From: Bathynomus jamesi | Taxonomy: Eukaryota > Arthropoda > Malacostraca > Isopoda > Cirolanidae | Length of the DNA: 64,000 nucleotides | Direction: 5' to 3' | Assembly (NCBI GenBank): GCA_023014485.1 | Contig: JAJOZX010012091.1 | Span: forward strand, 49,160-113,159 | Shown: piece after piece, positions 1 through 9,829 of the stretch | Position numbering within the stretch: the first letter of the stretch is position 1 | Layout of the letters: the number at the start of each line of letters is the position of its first letter | Notes under the pieces: model-generated | The model's database searches: none | The model's input: the letters and a program-made list of their open reading frames with translations, nothing else | Told to the model about the DNA's origin: nothing | Translations under genes and position numbers: made by a program

Positions 1-438
1 TTGTTCCCGGAGCCAGCAAGTTGTCCTCTCGAAGTCGTGAGCCCAAGATCTCGGCAGCTAATTTGGAAAGTCCTAAATCCCTGGTAAGATCATTAAGTTT
101 GGCCTGGTTGAGAGGCCTCGGCTCATTTGAAGCGGTATTTTGAGGTGTATATACGACTGGGACTGGTCATTGGTCATTGATTCATTATCAGAATCATCGA
201 AGTCCAGGGTTTGAGGTGGGTCGGGTATTGGAATTCCAGGACCATGGGGTACAGGTCTCAGAGCAGAAGGAATGTCAGGGTATACAACAATGTGTTTATT
301 CTTCTTGTTAACTCCTGAAAATAGAAACACAGAAACATGGATATAAAACTTGCATATGAAATAGAAGAAGCATTCAGACAGTGGCGACTCGTGAGGGAAG
401 GCTGCGGTCTGTAAGATATGAAATAGGTCGATGGAGTC

Positions 439-512
439 TGTATATTTTCTTTCTTTTTCATTCATATTGTCCCTTCGGGGACAATATGAATGAAAAAGAA
501 AGAAAATATACA
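439..512. repeat. Perfect 35-bp inverted repeat with TTCG loop
   Basis: Positions 439-473 are the exact reverse complement of 478-512, separated only by TTCG at 474-477. The closing base pairs are C-G runs, so a transcript would form a UUCG tetraloop hairpin of the very stable class. It lies inside the intron-like interval of the ZAD-like gene copy 1. It could be a foldback element, a microRNA-like precursor or a template-switch product; nothing in the sequence decides between these. Confidence 0.9.
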
Positions 513-540
513 ATCATTGTATATGTAAATGTAACTTGTA

Positions 541-658
541 TAACAATATGTATGTGTAAATGTATTTTCTATAACAATATGTATATGTAAATGTATGATT
601 ACCATTACGGTGAATATTATGCTATATATGGTGAATATTACATTATGGTGAATATTAT
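541..658 (+). repeat. Short AT-rich tandem repeats
   Basis: Two near-identical units of about 30 bp built on ACAATATGTATRTGTAAATG lie at 541-594, followed by three units beginning GGTGAATATTA at 610-658. No coding potential is seen. They fill the interval between the two parts of gene copy 1. Confidence 0.7.
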
Positions 659-1077
659 GTCAAGTTTCATACGAAGATTTCAAATATTTAAGAAAAATAA
701 ATTTATAAGCCCACCTGGAGGTTTGTCATGCAGAAATAGCAATCTGTCACGTGATCCTTTCCTTCTCTCCAAATCATGGGAATTCCAAAAGGCAAAGATT
801 TCGCTCTGCCTTTGCTCCATCTTCTCAAATTTTCAATGCACATCTTGCAGCACATATGAGGGGCGAAATTTTTGTCCTGGTCCGCTAGCTTAATTCCAAA
901 GTATGCTCTATACATTGTCTTCACAAATTTAGTGATTTGGGACTGGTTATTTGGCATGGTAACCGTCCCACATATGTAGCAGAATCTATTGGATCATTTT
1001 TACACGCTCTATTCATTATGAATAGAGCTGATTCGAAATCAGCAGGAACAACTCTATAAGAATCACTTACAAAACCC

Positions 1078-1722
1078 TTGACAGCAAAATTGATGCATAC
1101 CAGTGTTATGTTTGTATCAGGTGAATTCGTTAATCATTGTTGGCAACAAGGTATGTCGATTCGGTTGCCACCTACCGTACATTCGTTATACGAGTCAGTT
1201 GAACATAGCGGCTCGACTGGAACAGTGTCCTGCCCGACGGAGCAGTCCAGGACGTTTACGTTTAATGGCCACTCGTAAACGTTGCAGTGTTGAACAATAT
1301 GCAGCTGCATTGATTGTTGTGCCTTTTTGCATGAAGTCTCCGAGCAAAACGCCTTTGTGGTCCCAAAACACGTTAACCATCACTTTGCCAGCGGACCTCG
1401 CAATCTTGAACTTTTTGGTCGCGGGGACCCAGTGTGTTTCCATTCCATGCTGACACGTTTTGTTTCCGGAGTACGGTAATGAACCCATGTCTCGTCTCCT
1501 GTGACAATGCGCTCGAGAAATTCTTAACCACTGACAGACTCGGAATATCGTTGCAGAAATGACAGAGCACTGTTCCAGTCGAGCCGCCATGTTCAACTGA
1601 CTCGGATAACCAATGTACGGTAGGTGGCAGCCGAATCGACGTGCAGTGTTGCCAACAATGATTAACGAATTCACCTGATACGAACATAACACCAGTACAC
1701 ATTTGAAAACTTGTCGATCGAT
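1078..1722 (-). mobile_element. Deleted mariner-like element with about 150-bp terminal inverted repeats
   Basis: About 150 bp at 1095-1250 reappears as an imperfect reverse complement at 1565-1710, both carrying ACCAGTGTTATGTT near the outer edge. Between them the minus strand encodes a mariner transposase core: a GDETWVHYRTPE-like motif broken by frameshifts, then SAGKVMVNVFWDHKGVLL, GTTINA and RLRVAIKRKRPGLL (about 1200-1500). The N-terminal helix-turn-helix and the last catalytic segment are missing, so this is a non-autonomous derivative. The exact ends and a TA duplication could not be fixed. It sits just upstream of gene copy 1 and may have removed that gene's first codons. Confidence 0.75.
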
Positions 1723-2185
1723 TTTTACAAACTATTTGGTAATTCTATATAATTTGAGTGCGCTGATCTCAAAAATATAGTTAGTTTTTCCCTATCACGT
1801 ATGGTTTTTTTTTACTACAGGTGTGTCATAAATCCCTCATTTATCCCCAATGTGAACCATCTTATCGAGACCAACATTGGATTGCACATGGTAAACCATA
1901 AATTTTGTTGTTATAGACTACAGTAACGCTTACATAATAATGTAGGGTAAATATATATAACAACCAGTCCCGTTCCCAGCAAATACTCTCTCCCCTCCCA
2001 TCAATGGGTGGTTAACATTTGGGGACAGATGAGGTATTACAACACCCCTTGTAGCACGAAATCTTTAGGTGATAGAGTAAAACCTAATTAAAGCAGAATT
2101 AAATAGCTCCTAGCTCTTGGACAAGCATATTGCTTGTTTATGAAAGAATAAAAAAATAACTGAAAGAAACAAAATATATTTACCT
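1723..2185. other. Non-coding AT-rich interval
   Basis: I see no reading frame, repeat pair or RNA signature here. It contains short A and T runs and ends where the second zinc-finger gene copy begins. Confidence 0.6.
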
Positions 2186-2507
2186 TCTTTACCAAGCGAA
2201 GTATGTGTCGGATGCCAATAAATTGTTCTCCTGCAATCTAGACCCCAAAAGTTCTGCAGAGTCCTTAGGCAGATTCAAATCCCTGACTAAGTCATTTAGT
2301 TCGGCTTGGGTTAATGGTTTAGGATCTCGGTCAGCTGTTCATAAACATCATCATTGTCTGGATTTGGAGCTGAATCAGAATCTGAATTGTATTGATCCAG
2401 ACTCTCGGGTGGGCGGGGAATAGGAACTTCTGGACCATGGGGTACAGGCCTTATTGCAGAGGGAAGACTTGGGTATTGAAGGCTCTCTTTATTCTTTGCA
2501 TTATAAC

Positions 2508-3474
2508 TAGGGCAGTCAAAAGTTGACCGAAAAAATTAAGAAAGTTGACCTTACGAATTGAAAAAATTGACTTATAAAGTTGCCTTTACTTTCAATAATA
2601 AAAACGATACTTTAATTACTTATTCTTGCTCTTCTACATCAGTTGACCGATTGTGGTAAATTATGAAGTATTTGCCGACATTTTCTGGCAAAAAATTGCG
2701 ATCCTTACTTAATAATTTATTAAGCATGGAGAAAGATCTCTCTACAGCGGCAGTTGTTGGTTGACATTGCAAAAGCTGACCGTAAACTGTTGTGTAGATT
2801 TCAGGTCTACTGAGGTTAATTATTTCACAAATACCATTTGTCTTGAGTCTTGTTTCAATGTATTGTTTGACTGAACACACATCTTCGCCAAGGTTGATAG
2901 AAGAAATGGTTTCATATGCCTCTCTAATGGTGCAATCAGATGCTTCCATCCTAGTCACTAAGCTAGCAATCAAACTATAATTCATTTTGATTGACATTAG
3001 TTGCTTTGGCAGTTTTTCATTAGCAACACTCTCTTTATCCTTCTGAACAATGATTCCTTCATCTTCAAAATTTTCCACAATTGTCTTCACAGTTGGAAAA
3101 TTGTCTGCATAATAAAAAGCAGCGTTCAGCCAGCTTGCCCAACGTGTTACAATCGGTTCTGGAGGAGTTCCTGTTTCAGCAAACAATTCCTTCCTTCCAG
3201 AACGGACATAACTGAATAAGACAAATACGAGCAGTGAAGTTGCCAGTTAACCAAAATGATGCCAATTTTTAGTTATTTTAATTATTTATTCCAAAAAATT
3301 GACTTTATTTACCTCATTGCTATTTTTTGACCTAACAGGTAAAAGTTGACTTTTGGTTGACCTATTAACTTTGGTAATATACCCCCTACAGGTGTTTTTA
3401 TTGCATTTTCAGTCGTTTCAGCGAAAAGTGCCCCATAGGAAACAATTTGACTTTATTGACTTTTGACCGCCCTA
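2508..3474 (-). mobile_element. Internally deleted hAT transposon with 8-bp target duplication
   Basis: The element starts TAGGGCAGTCAAAAG and ends with the inverted counterpart CTTTTGACCGCCCTA. It is flanked on both sides by ATTATAAC (2500-2507 and 3475-3482), the 8-bp duplication expected of hAT transposons. It is 967 bp long, against several kb for an autonomous hAT. Only the C-terminal part of a transposase is left inside. The insertion site lies within the coding sequence of zinc-finger gene copy 2. Confidence 0.93.
2620..3186 (-). pseudogene. hAT transposase C-terminal fragment (dimerisation domain)
   Basis: This 188-residue frame carries the hAT C-terminal hallmarks. RWASWLNAAFYYADNF near the start matches the conserved RW segment that follows the alpha-helical insertion. 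TTAAVERSFSMLNKLLSKDR, about residues 145-165, matches the dimerisation motif containing the catalytic-region Glu. Both catalytic Asp segments and the BED finger are missing, so it cannot transpose by itself. It fills most of the deleted hAT element and has no other gene partner. Confidence 0.9.
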
Positions 3475-3786
3475 ATTATAACCTTTAACATTGCAAGAAC
3501 AGAAGTAGCAGTCGTCGGTATGGTTTCTAGGCTCGCGCCATACCATAGGGATCCCAAATGGCAAACTTCTCTCTTTACCTTTGCTCCAATTCCTTAGTGC
3601 CGCAACACACGTAAGACAAACCTTGTGTGGAGCCCAACTTTTGTCTTGATCTCCTAATTTAATTCCAAAATAAGCATGATAAGCTCTCTTAATGAAGGTC
3701 GTTACATTTGTCCTTTGTTTTACAACATACCGATCACAAATATAACAAAATATGTCTGGACTATGGGTACATCCTCTAGAAGCCAT

Positions 3787-4280
3787 TATTAAAATTTTAG
3801 TCGTAATGTTAGAATTATCTATCTGAAAAATATGAAAAAACGAAATTAATTAAAGAAAAAAGGTAAAAAATTACAAAACGCCCCAAAATTGTTTTGCTAA
3901 TAACTTTAAAACTGTGGGTGATAGAAAAAAACTGGTAGCATTTTTTAATTCAGCGCAGCGAACTGCTTCAGAATCACAACTCAAAATAAAGAAATCGATT
4001 TTCATGCAGACCGGTGTATAATCAATGTAGGTCCTTTAGTTACGAAATTACACGCCCTGTAAAACTTATTTTCTGACCGCCCCTCATCTAATATATGCTT
4101 ATTATGTACATTATTCACTAAATATACATATGAATGAACGGAGCCGCGTTCATAATATGCGATTTTAGATGAGGTTCTTTTCATTTACATACCTCATTGT
4201 AGGAAAGAGACTGATAAATTATAAGTTATTTATTATATAGTCATAAATGTAAGTTATTAAAATATTGATTTGTTTTCGGT
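3787..4280. other. Spacer between divergently oriented gene copies
   Basis: This 494-bp AT-rich interval separates the ATG of zinc-finger copy 2 (minus) from the DDE-like gene copy (plus). I see no TATA element or repeat that I can defend as a promoter. The stretch just before 4281 ends TTTGTTACAG, which resembles a splice acceptor and suggests that an upstream exon of the plus-strand gene is missing. Confidence 0.5.
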
Positions 4281-6027
4281 TTGTTACAGTCAATCATCGC
4301 TATAGTGGACGTCAAACGGCCGACCCGAAGTTCTGCCAGTACCTGGCTCATTGAAAAACCTACAAAAGATCTTCTAACCTCAAGATTACATTCAAAGCGT
4401 GAAGTGTTAAGCAAGTTCTTATTTCATCACATCGAGGAAAAACGAAGTCACTGCAAGTTTGAAAGAGAGACTATCACGGATATAAAGAACCAGAGAAAGC
4501 AAGGATTCCAACTCAAAGATCGGACAATGCTGAGAAGAAACAGAAAACTATCCGAACAATATTGCGCTCTAAAGAAAAGTAGGAAGTTATCCTCAGAAAG
4601 CATACAAATGAATGTGGCAGTATTCAACGCTGATCTTGAAGACATTTTCGATGTCGCCACAGCAGATGCCTTAAAGATAATGACTAACAAACAGGACAAA
4701 GAATTCCTTATCAAGCAAAGAGAAGATCGTTCCTGCGCCAGTTTTGGAGGCATTGATCGAGTCTTGGCTAAAAAGAAGGATCGGAAGAGGCAACGAAAAG
4801 AATCTAAATATAACAGAAAAAAGCGAAGCGACGATGAAAACCAAGAAATATCAACTTATGGCATCTGACAAAGTGATAAATGATGTGGATTCTTCCTCCT
4901 CGTCCACGGATCTGATGCATCGTGTCATCCATCTACATCATCATCGAACCCTCCTTCCAAATGCAAAAAGTCATCTCAGATGGGTAGCCCAGGCACTCGA
5001 CCATGTTAATCTAAGCGATCGCAATGCAGCCTTTGTTATTGCATCATCATCTACGTCTCTTGGCCATGATCTGGACTCGATGTCATTTTCTCGAAGTACA
5101 ATTCGTCGATCTCGAATTAAAGCTTGTGAAACTATCGCAACTGCTGAAAAATCAAGCTTTTCTCCCGACACTCCACTTCTGCTTCACTAAGATGGGAAAA
5201 TGCTTCCTCATATAACAGGGGGACATGAAAATGTGGACCGCATCGCAATCGTTGTTTCAGAAGATAAACTACTTTGTGTTGCACTCATCCCTCACGGAAC
5301 GGGACAAGCACAAGCTGATGTCTGCCTCAGGATGTTGGATGTGGGGCTCGAGAAACCAGTTGCAGGGGCTTGTATTTGATACAACAGCATCAAATACTGG
5401 GTTGATGTCTGGAGCTTGTACCCTGATAGAGAAAGCTGTAGGTCGCTCTCTGACCTGGATAGCATGTCGTCATCATGTGTATGAAGTCGTTTTGGCTAAT
5501 GTATTTTTTAGTATTCTTGAACCTTCAAAAGGATCAGAAGTCTCACTGTTAAGCGATTCATGACAATGGCCAGTTATCAATAAAGAAAACTTTATATCAG
5601 CAGGAATGGAACTTTTTGAAGGAGATGATACAGTACCTCTCCGACGCTCTTCAGAACAGCAGCTTCTTAAGAGATGACTACAGTGAATTCCCCCATCTTT
5701 CTCTAATTTTCCTGGGAGGAAGTTTGCCTAAGAAGTCCAACATCAGAGCTCCAGGAGCTCTTCATTAGGCTCGCTGGATGGCAAAAGCTACCAATGCTTT
5801 GAAGATCTTTCTCTTCTAGGAGCAAATGAAATTTAATGCTCATTAAAAAAAAAAAAAAAGTCAAAGATTTTTGTCACTTTGTGGCACTTGTTTATAATAA
5901 ATATTGGCATGAAGCACCCTTCGTAGTGAGGGCCCCTAGAAACGACCTAGCTTTTCCAACAGTCATGGAGACTTGTCCAAACAGGGTTTTGGCTGAAATT
6001 GCACTCAAGACACTTCTCAGACAGATG
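4281..6027 (+). pseudogene. Intronless decayed copy of a hAT-like DDE family
   Basis: Frames along this interval parallel the better copy at 25.0-27.6 kb: a basic N-terminal part (4281-4866), SDRNAAFVIASS (about 5010-5045), a WDGK-like motif whose Trp codon is now a stop (5188), LPHITGG, GLVFDTTASNTG (5370), ACRHHVYEVV (5460), a segment like ALHxARWMAKATNALK (5755) and FVALVYNKYWHE (about 5880). The Asp of DGK, the Asp of FDTT, the CRHH pair and the ARW motif fit an RNase H-like DDE fold of hAT type; that assignment is my inference. The intron found in the other copy after the DGK motif is absent here. Several frameshifts and stops are present. The gene is cut off at about 6027 by a Penelope fragment, which removes the expected catalytic Glu. 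Confidence 0.6.
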
Positions 6028-6330
6028 TGTTTACTAAATTGTGTTACCCTATTTCATTTCTAGATAACTGCCTCAAGAAAGCTAAGAATACGTGTTATAA
6101 TAATGTAACTAAATGAATTTGAGCATAAAAATATCCTAGGCCTACCTTACCATGTAAATTTTAAATATCTTCCCACCTTTCTTAAAACAATTAACAGTAA
6201 CGTAGTCTTTAAGTGTAATAATACGATTAAATCTCGCCTAATAAAGAATAGCCCGGAAAATGCTGTCGAGTGTGTGTATTCGATCGAATGTACACAATGT
6301 AACTCGGTATATATGTTACAGGGAATCTGT
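6028..6330 (+). mobile_element. Penelope-like element fragment (connector to GIY-YIG start)
   Basis: The plus strand aligns closely with the reverse complement of about 62.95-63.25 kb. TKLCYPISFLDNCLKKAKN opens it, and the nucleotide match continues through the segment that in the other copy encodes LIKNSPDN, SIGCTQC and VYI. It has several frameshifts and stops and ends within the GIY-YIG domain. It is a decayed fragment of the same Penelope family as the element at the right end of the window. Confidence 0.8.
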
Positions 6331-6369
6331 ATAACTAGGGATTTCATGGAATCCCCAAAATGTTCAGGG

Positions 6370-6525
6370 ATTTCAGGTAAGGTTAAGTGGTGATATTTTC
6401 GTTAAACCTACGGGAAAATTATTGAATGCCCAATTTGGTGAACTGTACGCCCTTGACAATTGGTTAGGTTAAGTCGTGATATTTCCGCTAAAACGAACGA
6501 AAATATAACAACTTAACATGAAATC
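6370..6525 (+). repeat. Inverted-repeat-bearing interspersed repeat, copy A
   Basis: Sequence around GACAATTGGTTAGGTTAAGT, flanked by GTGATATTTCC and its near reverse complement GAAAATATAACAAC, recurs in opposite orientation at about 23.19-23.34 kb. Similarity between the two loci runs for roughly 130 bp. It probably represents a small non-autonomous element. No coding frame is seen. Confidence 0.6.
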
Positions 6526-6604
6526 CCTGAACATTTTAAAGATTATGAAATGTGTAGTTACACAGATTCTTGTAAAAAAAAAAATATATATATATATATA
6601 TATA

Positions 6605-6897
6605 TTACACCTTTGGTTAGCTTCCGCCCGAATTGTTCATTCTGACGAAGGTCAAGCTTTTCACTCCACCTTAGACCTACAGTTTAACGTGGAATCCGAA
6701 CCACGCCCCATCAGCAGCCCAGCGTCTTAACCACTAGGCCACCTAGGGTATCCATTTATCTACCAACTACTTTCTTTATTGTGTGGAAGGATGAAGAGCT
6801 GGGTTTTGCTGCGCGCCGGCTGCCGTCGGGTCTCGAACCCGGGGCTGATGGATTCGTAGTCAGGTCAGCGATGCTAACCACTACACCACCGAGGTGT
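6605..6897 (-). mobile_element. tRNA-derived SINE with two tRNA-like heads and a LINE-type tail
   Basis: On the minus strand a first head reads GGTGGTGTAGTGGTTAGCAT (A-box region) and GGGTTCGAGACCCG (B box). After a spacer, a second head carries GGCCTAGTGGTTAAGACG and GTGGTTCGGATTCCAC. The B box of the second head runs directly into GTTAAACTGTAGGTCTAA and GTGAAAAGCTTGACC, which match the 3' untranslated region of the CR1/L2-like LINE at 61.02-61.08 kb. The tail ends in a TA microsatellite. Heads would act as an internal RNA polymerase III promoter. Neither head folds as a complete tRNA because the acceptor ends do not pair. It could be a dimer or two adjacent insertions. Confidence 0.75.
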
Positions 6898-7077
6898 ATT
6901 ATATATATATATATATATATTTTTTTTGTTTCAAAGAATGACGCTCATGGCCACCAAAAGAAAGGTGGATAGCAGAGCGAACACAGAACGAAGAGTATGG
7001 AACAACTAATGGAAATGAACAATAGACGGGGGAGGAGGAGGAGGAGGTGGGGGAAAAGCAAAAAGATCATAGTGGGG

Positions 7078-8450
7078 TCACAGCCGGTAAAGAAGTCGGG
7101 AGCGAAAGAGGAAGGAGAACAACCCGGTTATCGAAAAGTAGGGACCTTCAGACAGAAGAGCGCCAAGCCTATCACAAAGCCCGACGCTCTCCAAAAAGGG
7201 AAAATACTCTGCGCGCAGCGCAGAGTAAAGCGGACACTCCAACAGGAGGTGGGCAACTGTAAGTAGGACGTCACAATTGGGACATCGGGGCACCCGATCC
7301 CCGGCCATCAAATAGCCATGGGTCAGGTGGGTGTGGCCAATACGGAGGCGGGCCAGAGCCACCTCCTTATGGCGCGACCGATGGAAGGAAGAGCCCAACA
7401 TCCCAACTTGGGTTTAATCTTGCAAAGTTTGTTATCCGTAGCGCCATCCCAGCGACTCTGCCACCGGGAGCGCAAAAACCTACGGAAGCCAGGGATATAA
7501 TCAGAAAAAGGGAGGGACACAGGTGAAACCTGCAGTCGGCACGCGGAACGGGCAGCTCGATCGGCAGCCTCATTTCCAGCCACGTTAACATGTGCTGGGA
7601 CCCAGCAAAATACCACCTCCTTGCCACCGAAAGCGACAAGAGTATGGTACAGTAGCTGGATTCGTCGGACCAGCGGGTGGACAGAGTCAAAACACTCCAG
7701 GCCATCCAGGGCACTGCGGGAATCCGAATGGATGACGAACGACCCATCCGGATGCTCCCGCACCACCTCCAGAGCGCTCAGAATGGCATAGAGCTCCGCC
7801 GTAAAAACGGAAGCCTCATCAGGGAGACGGGTACATCGGGGAGCAAGGACAGACGACTGGGGAACAGCCGCGATCCAACGGCCCCCGACGACCTCGAGCC
7901 ATCCGTGAAGATCGCAACACATGTAGAGTGACCCGCCGCATGCTGAAGGAACAGAGACCGAAGCAAGGCAGAGTCCGACTCGGTCCTGCGAACGGGGCGC
8001 AACGCCCTACAGCACGCAACAGGGGTGCTCTCCCAAGGTGCAACACCACTGAAAGAGACCGGTATAACGGATGGAGGGGGAGTGCCCATACCATCGAGGA
8101 GGGAGGTCACCGTGTCGGTGAAATACCAACCCCCATCCCGGCAGAACGCCCTCTCAACCACCTGGAACAGAGGAGAGGTGGGAAGACGGAGGATCCGGAG
8201 ATAGTGTTTAGCAATGAGGAACGACCTCCGATCCTCCAAGGGAGGGATGTCGCACTCAACCTGCAGACTATCAACCGGAGAGGAGCGGAAGGCGCCAGAT
8301 GACATGCGCAGTCCTCTAGAGAGGACCGGATCCAGTATCCGAAGGGCCGTGCGGGAGGCGGAGCCATACACCACACTCCCATAGTCTAATTTGGACTGTA
8401 CCAGGGACACGTACAAACGGAGGAGCGTCCGCCTATCCGCGCCCCATGTA
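7078..8450 (-). pseudogene. LINE copy 1 ORF2, C-terminal half: RT end, RNase H, CCHC finger
   Basis: The frame entering at 8450 reads TWGADRRTLLRLYVSLVQSK (end of the reverse transcriptase and connector), continuing the protein broken by the mariner at 9832. RNase H follows: FTDGS (first Asp, about 7870), AELYAIL (Glu), HSDSRSALDGL (Asp) and HVNVAGNEAADRAAR (Asp), together the full catalytic D-E-D-D set. A frameshift separates the first Asp from the rest at about 7850. Another shift lies near 7400. The last piece (7401-7078) has RLRIGHTHLTHGYLM and CPNCDVLLTVAHLLLEC, a CX2C-H-C finger typical of RNase H-bearing LINEs. It is inactive because of the frameshifts and the insertion. Confidence 0.85.
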
Positions 8451-9829
8451 GGGGTGTCAGGAAATGATTGCCCCCCCCTGTAGAGCAAAAACTAGAAGAG
8501 ATAGATAAAAACCGGCGAGACCACTTGAAAGAGCGTTAAAATCTGAATAAAAACCATTATATTCTATTCCTGTGATTTTAATTCTTACCATTTTTTTCCC
8601 CACAGAAACCATGGCATCATCTATTTTGAACGATTCAGAGAAAAAGCGAGTTCTTGACCGCATTCGAGCTGTCACATTTCGTGAAGCAAAGGAAGCTGGT
8701 GCAACTTTCATAACTCGACACTGGGTGGCTGAGAGATTAAAAAGATCAGAAGACTTTGTCAAAAAGAATTGGAATAAGAATCCTGAAGATTGTGAAACAG
8801 AATTTCGAGGAGGAAGACCGGAGAAATTATCTCAAGAATCGAAAGACATTGTGCTTGCTGCATCACGGCGCCGAAAGAAGAGCTGCTCTGAGGTAGCGAA
8901 AGAGATACTTATCCGTCGTGGTAAGATAGTCAATCGGCAACTTGTGCATCAATTTCGAGTTCGCCAAGGCTTGAGTGATTGGCATGAAATAGCTAAGCCA
9001 CGGAAGAGTGATCTTAATATTGAAGATCGGTTATGGTTTTGTGATTATCTTGAGGAATGGACGGAAGACGATTTCCTTCACTTGGTTGTCAGCGATGAAT
9101 TCTTCGTTTATGTCTCCAGAAAACCAAATTTTCAGAATGATTGGGTTTGGGCAACAACTCCTGATGAAGTCCCAGACGACCAGAAGTATCGAGAAATAGT
9201 AAAAAATCCAGCATGTGTGGGTGTTTTCATTATGTTCTCTATTCGGAAGCTCATCTGGGTTATCAAACCAAGAGGAACCAGTTGGGATGGGCCTTATTTT
9301 CGAAATGTAATTTTAGCCCATGTAATTCCGTTTTTGAAAGACCCCGAGTGTGTTTTGGATGTTGAACAGGCAACCTTTCTTCACGACAAAGCCCCCTGTA
9401 TGAAAGCACTTGCGACTCAACAACTGCTTAAGGACAATAACATTGATTTTTTCGGAAATAATGAATGGCCTGGAAATTCTCCCGATCTTAATGTCTGTGA
9501 ACATGTCGGATCCATCATGAAGGATCGGGTGGAGTCCTTAATGCTGGAACAACCCATTCAGAATCGGTATTCAACAGAAATTATGACTGCAAAGATCAAC
9601 GAAGTCCTTGAAGAAATGAGTCATGATACCGATCTCTTTGAGACACTTCTGGGATCATACCCCCGTCGATTAATGGCCGTCAGAGCTGCAAATGGGGGCA
9701 ACACCTGATATTAAAACAAGTGTTTTTTATTCAAAATTAAACGCTCTTTCGCGTGGTTTTGTCTGTTTTTTTCTATTCCTTTCAGTTTCTTCTGTACAGG
9801 GGGGGGGGCAATCATTTCCTGACACCCTT
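8451..9829 (+). mobile_element. Intact-looking Tc1/mariner-type transposon (D37E) inserted in the LINE
   Basis: The 1,379-bp element starts GGGGTGTCAGGAAATGATTG and ends with the inverted counterpart, flanked by TA at 8449-8450 and 9830-9831. Inverted similarity continues inward for about 110 bp (for example GAAAGAGCGTT and its complement). The homologous LINE copy at 38.7 kb has no insertion. Joining the flanks and dropping one TA restores both its length and the protein frame SHT-TWGADRR, so the empty site is visible inside this window. One uninterrupted transposase gene lies inside. The only end asymmetry is CCCC versus CCTT at the tips. Confidence 0.95.
8611..9708 (+). CDS. Tc1/mariner superfamily transposase, D37E type
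   Basis: This 365-residue protein would cut and paste the surrounding element by binding its inverted repeats. The N-terminal third is helix-turn-helix-like with a GRPEKL linker (about residues 63-68). The catalytic triad is visible as VVSDEFF (Asp), LHDKAPC (Asp) and NSPDLNVCEH (Glu). There are 37 residues between the second Asp and the Glu, against 34 in Tc1, which matches the D37E lineage described from mosquitoes. I chose the ATG at 8611 because of its ACCATGG context and conserved-length N-terminus. A pyrimidine run ending CCCCACAG lies just upstream and resembles a splice acceptor. No stop or frameshift is present and the stop is at 9706-9708. Divergence of the triad spacing, not decay, is the oddity. 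Confidence 0.93.
   Translation: MASSILNDSEKKRVLDRIRAVTFREAKEAGATFITRHWVAERLKRSEDFVKKNWNKNPEDCETEFRGGRPEKLSQESKDIVLAASRRRKKSCSEVAKEILIRRGKIVNRQLVHQFRVRQGLSDWHEIAKPRKSDLNIEDRLWFCDYLEEWTEDDFLHLVVSDEFFVYVSRKPNFQNDWVWATTPDEVPDDQKYREIVKNPACVGVFIMFSIRKLIWVIKPRGTSWDGPYFRNVILAHVIPFLKDPECVLDVEQATFLHDKAPCMKALATQQLLKDNNIDFFGNNEWPGNSPDLNVCEHVGSIMKDRVESLMLEQPIQNRYSTEIMTAKINEVLEEMSHDTDLFETLLGSYPRRLMAVRAANGGNT

Larger units (their letters stand above)
1..988 (-). pseudogene. Copy 1 of a multicopy ZAD-like zinc-finger gene family (partial)
   Basis: Function unknown; the family is a widespread uncharacterised arthropod protein by my recollection. Read on the minus strand, about 985 to 703 encodes FCYIC, then CCKMC, then the signature FGIPMIWRE and CYFC: four Cys pairs that look like a treble-clef (ZAD-like) zinc finger. 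From about 312 to 1 the acidic linker follows (YPDIPSALRPVPHG), then, after a frameshift, a conserved block like LGSRLREDNLL. Between 306 and 715 lies about 400 bp of AT-rich DNA bounded by CAG/GTGGGC and TTTTCAG, as an intron would be, but joining them leaves a one-base frame error. The start codon is not visible and the window edge removes the C-terminal domain. The copy is decayed. Seen: motifs. Inferred: zinc binding. Confidence 0.6.
2186..3786 (-). pseudogene. Copy 2 of the ZAD-like zinc-finger family, split by a hAT element
   Basis: The ATG at 3786 opens MASRGCTHSPDIFCYICDRY. The frame continues through CLTCVAALRNWSKGKE, LPFGIPMVWREP and CYFC to position 3475, where an inserted hAT element begins. 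On the far side the same frame resumes at 2507 with AKNKESLQYPSLPSAIRPV and an acidic Asp/Ser-rich linker. After a frameshift comes LNDLVRDLNLPKDSAELLG (about 2200-2290). Deleting the insertion and one 8-bp duplication restores the frame across the junction. The C-terminal half of the family, present in the copy at 30.5-32.7 kb, is absent; the sequence stops near 2190 at a possible splice donor. Role unknown. The zinc finger is inferred from Cys spacing. Confidence 0.65.

Noticed and set aside
4448..4753. Minus-strand frame opposite the DDE-like copy
   Set aside because: Shadow of the plus-strand coding remnant; no motif.
6460..6480. TTAGG-like arthropod telomere repeat (GGTTAGGTTAAG)
   Set aside because: Only one unit and a variant occur, within an interspersed repeat; this is not a telomeric array.
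6815..6897. Possible tRNA gene (A and B boxes present)
   Set aside because: The acceptor ends do not pair and no proper anticodon arm forms. It continues into SINE sequence, so it is a SINE head.
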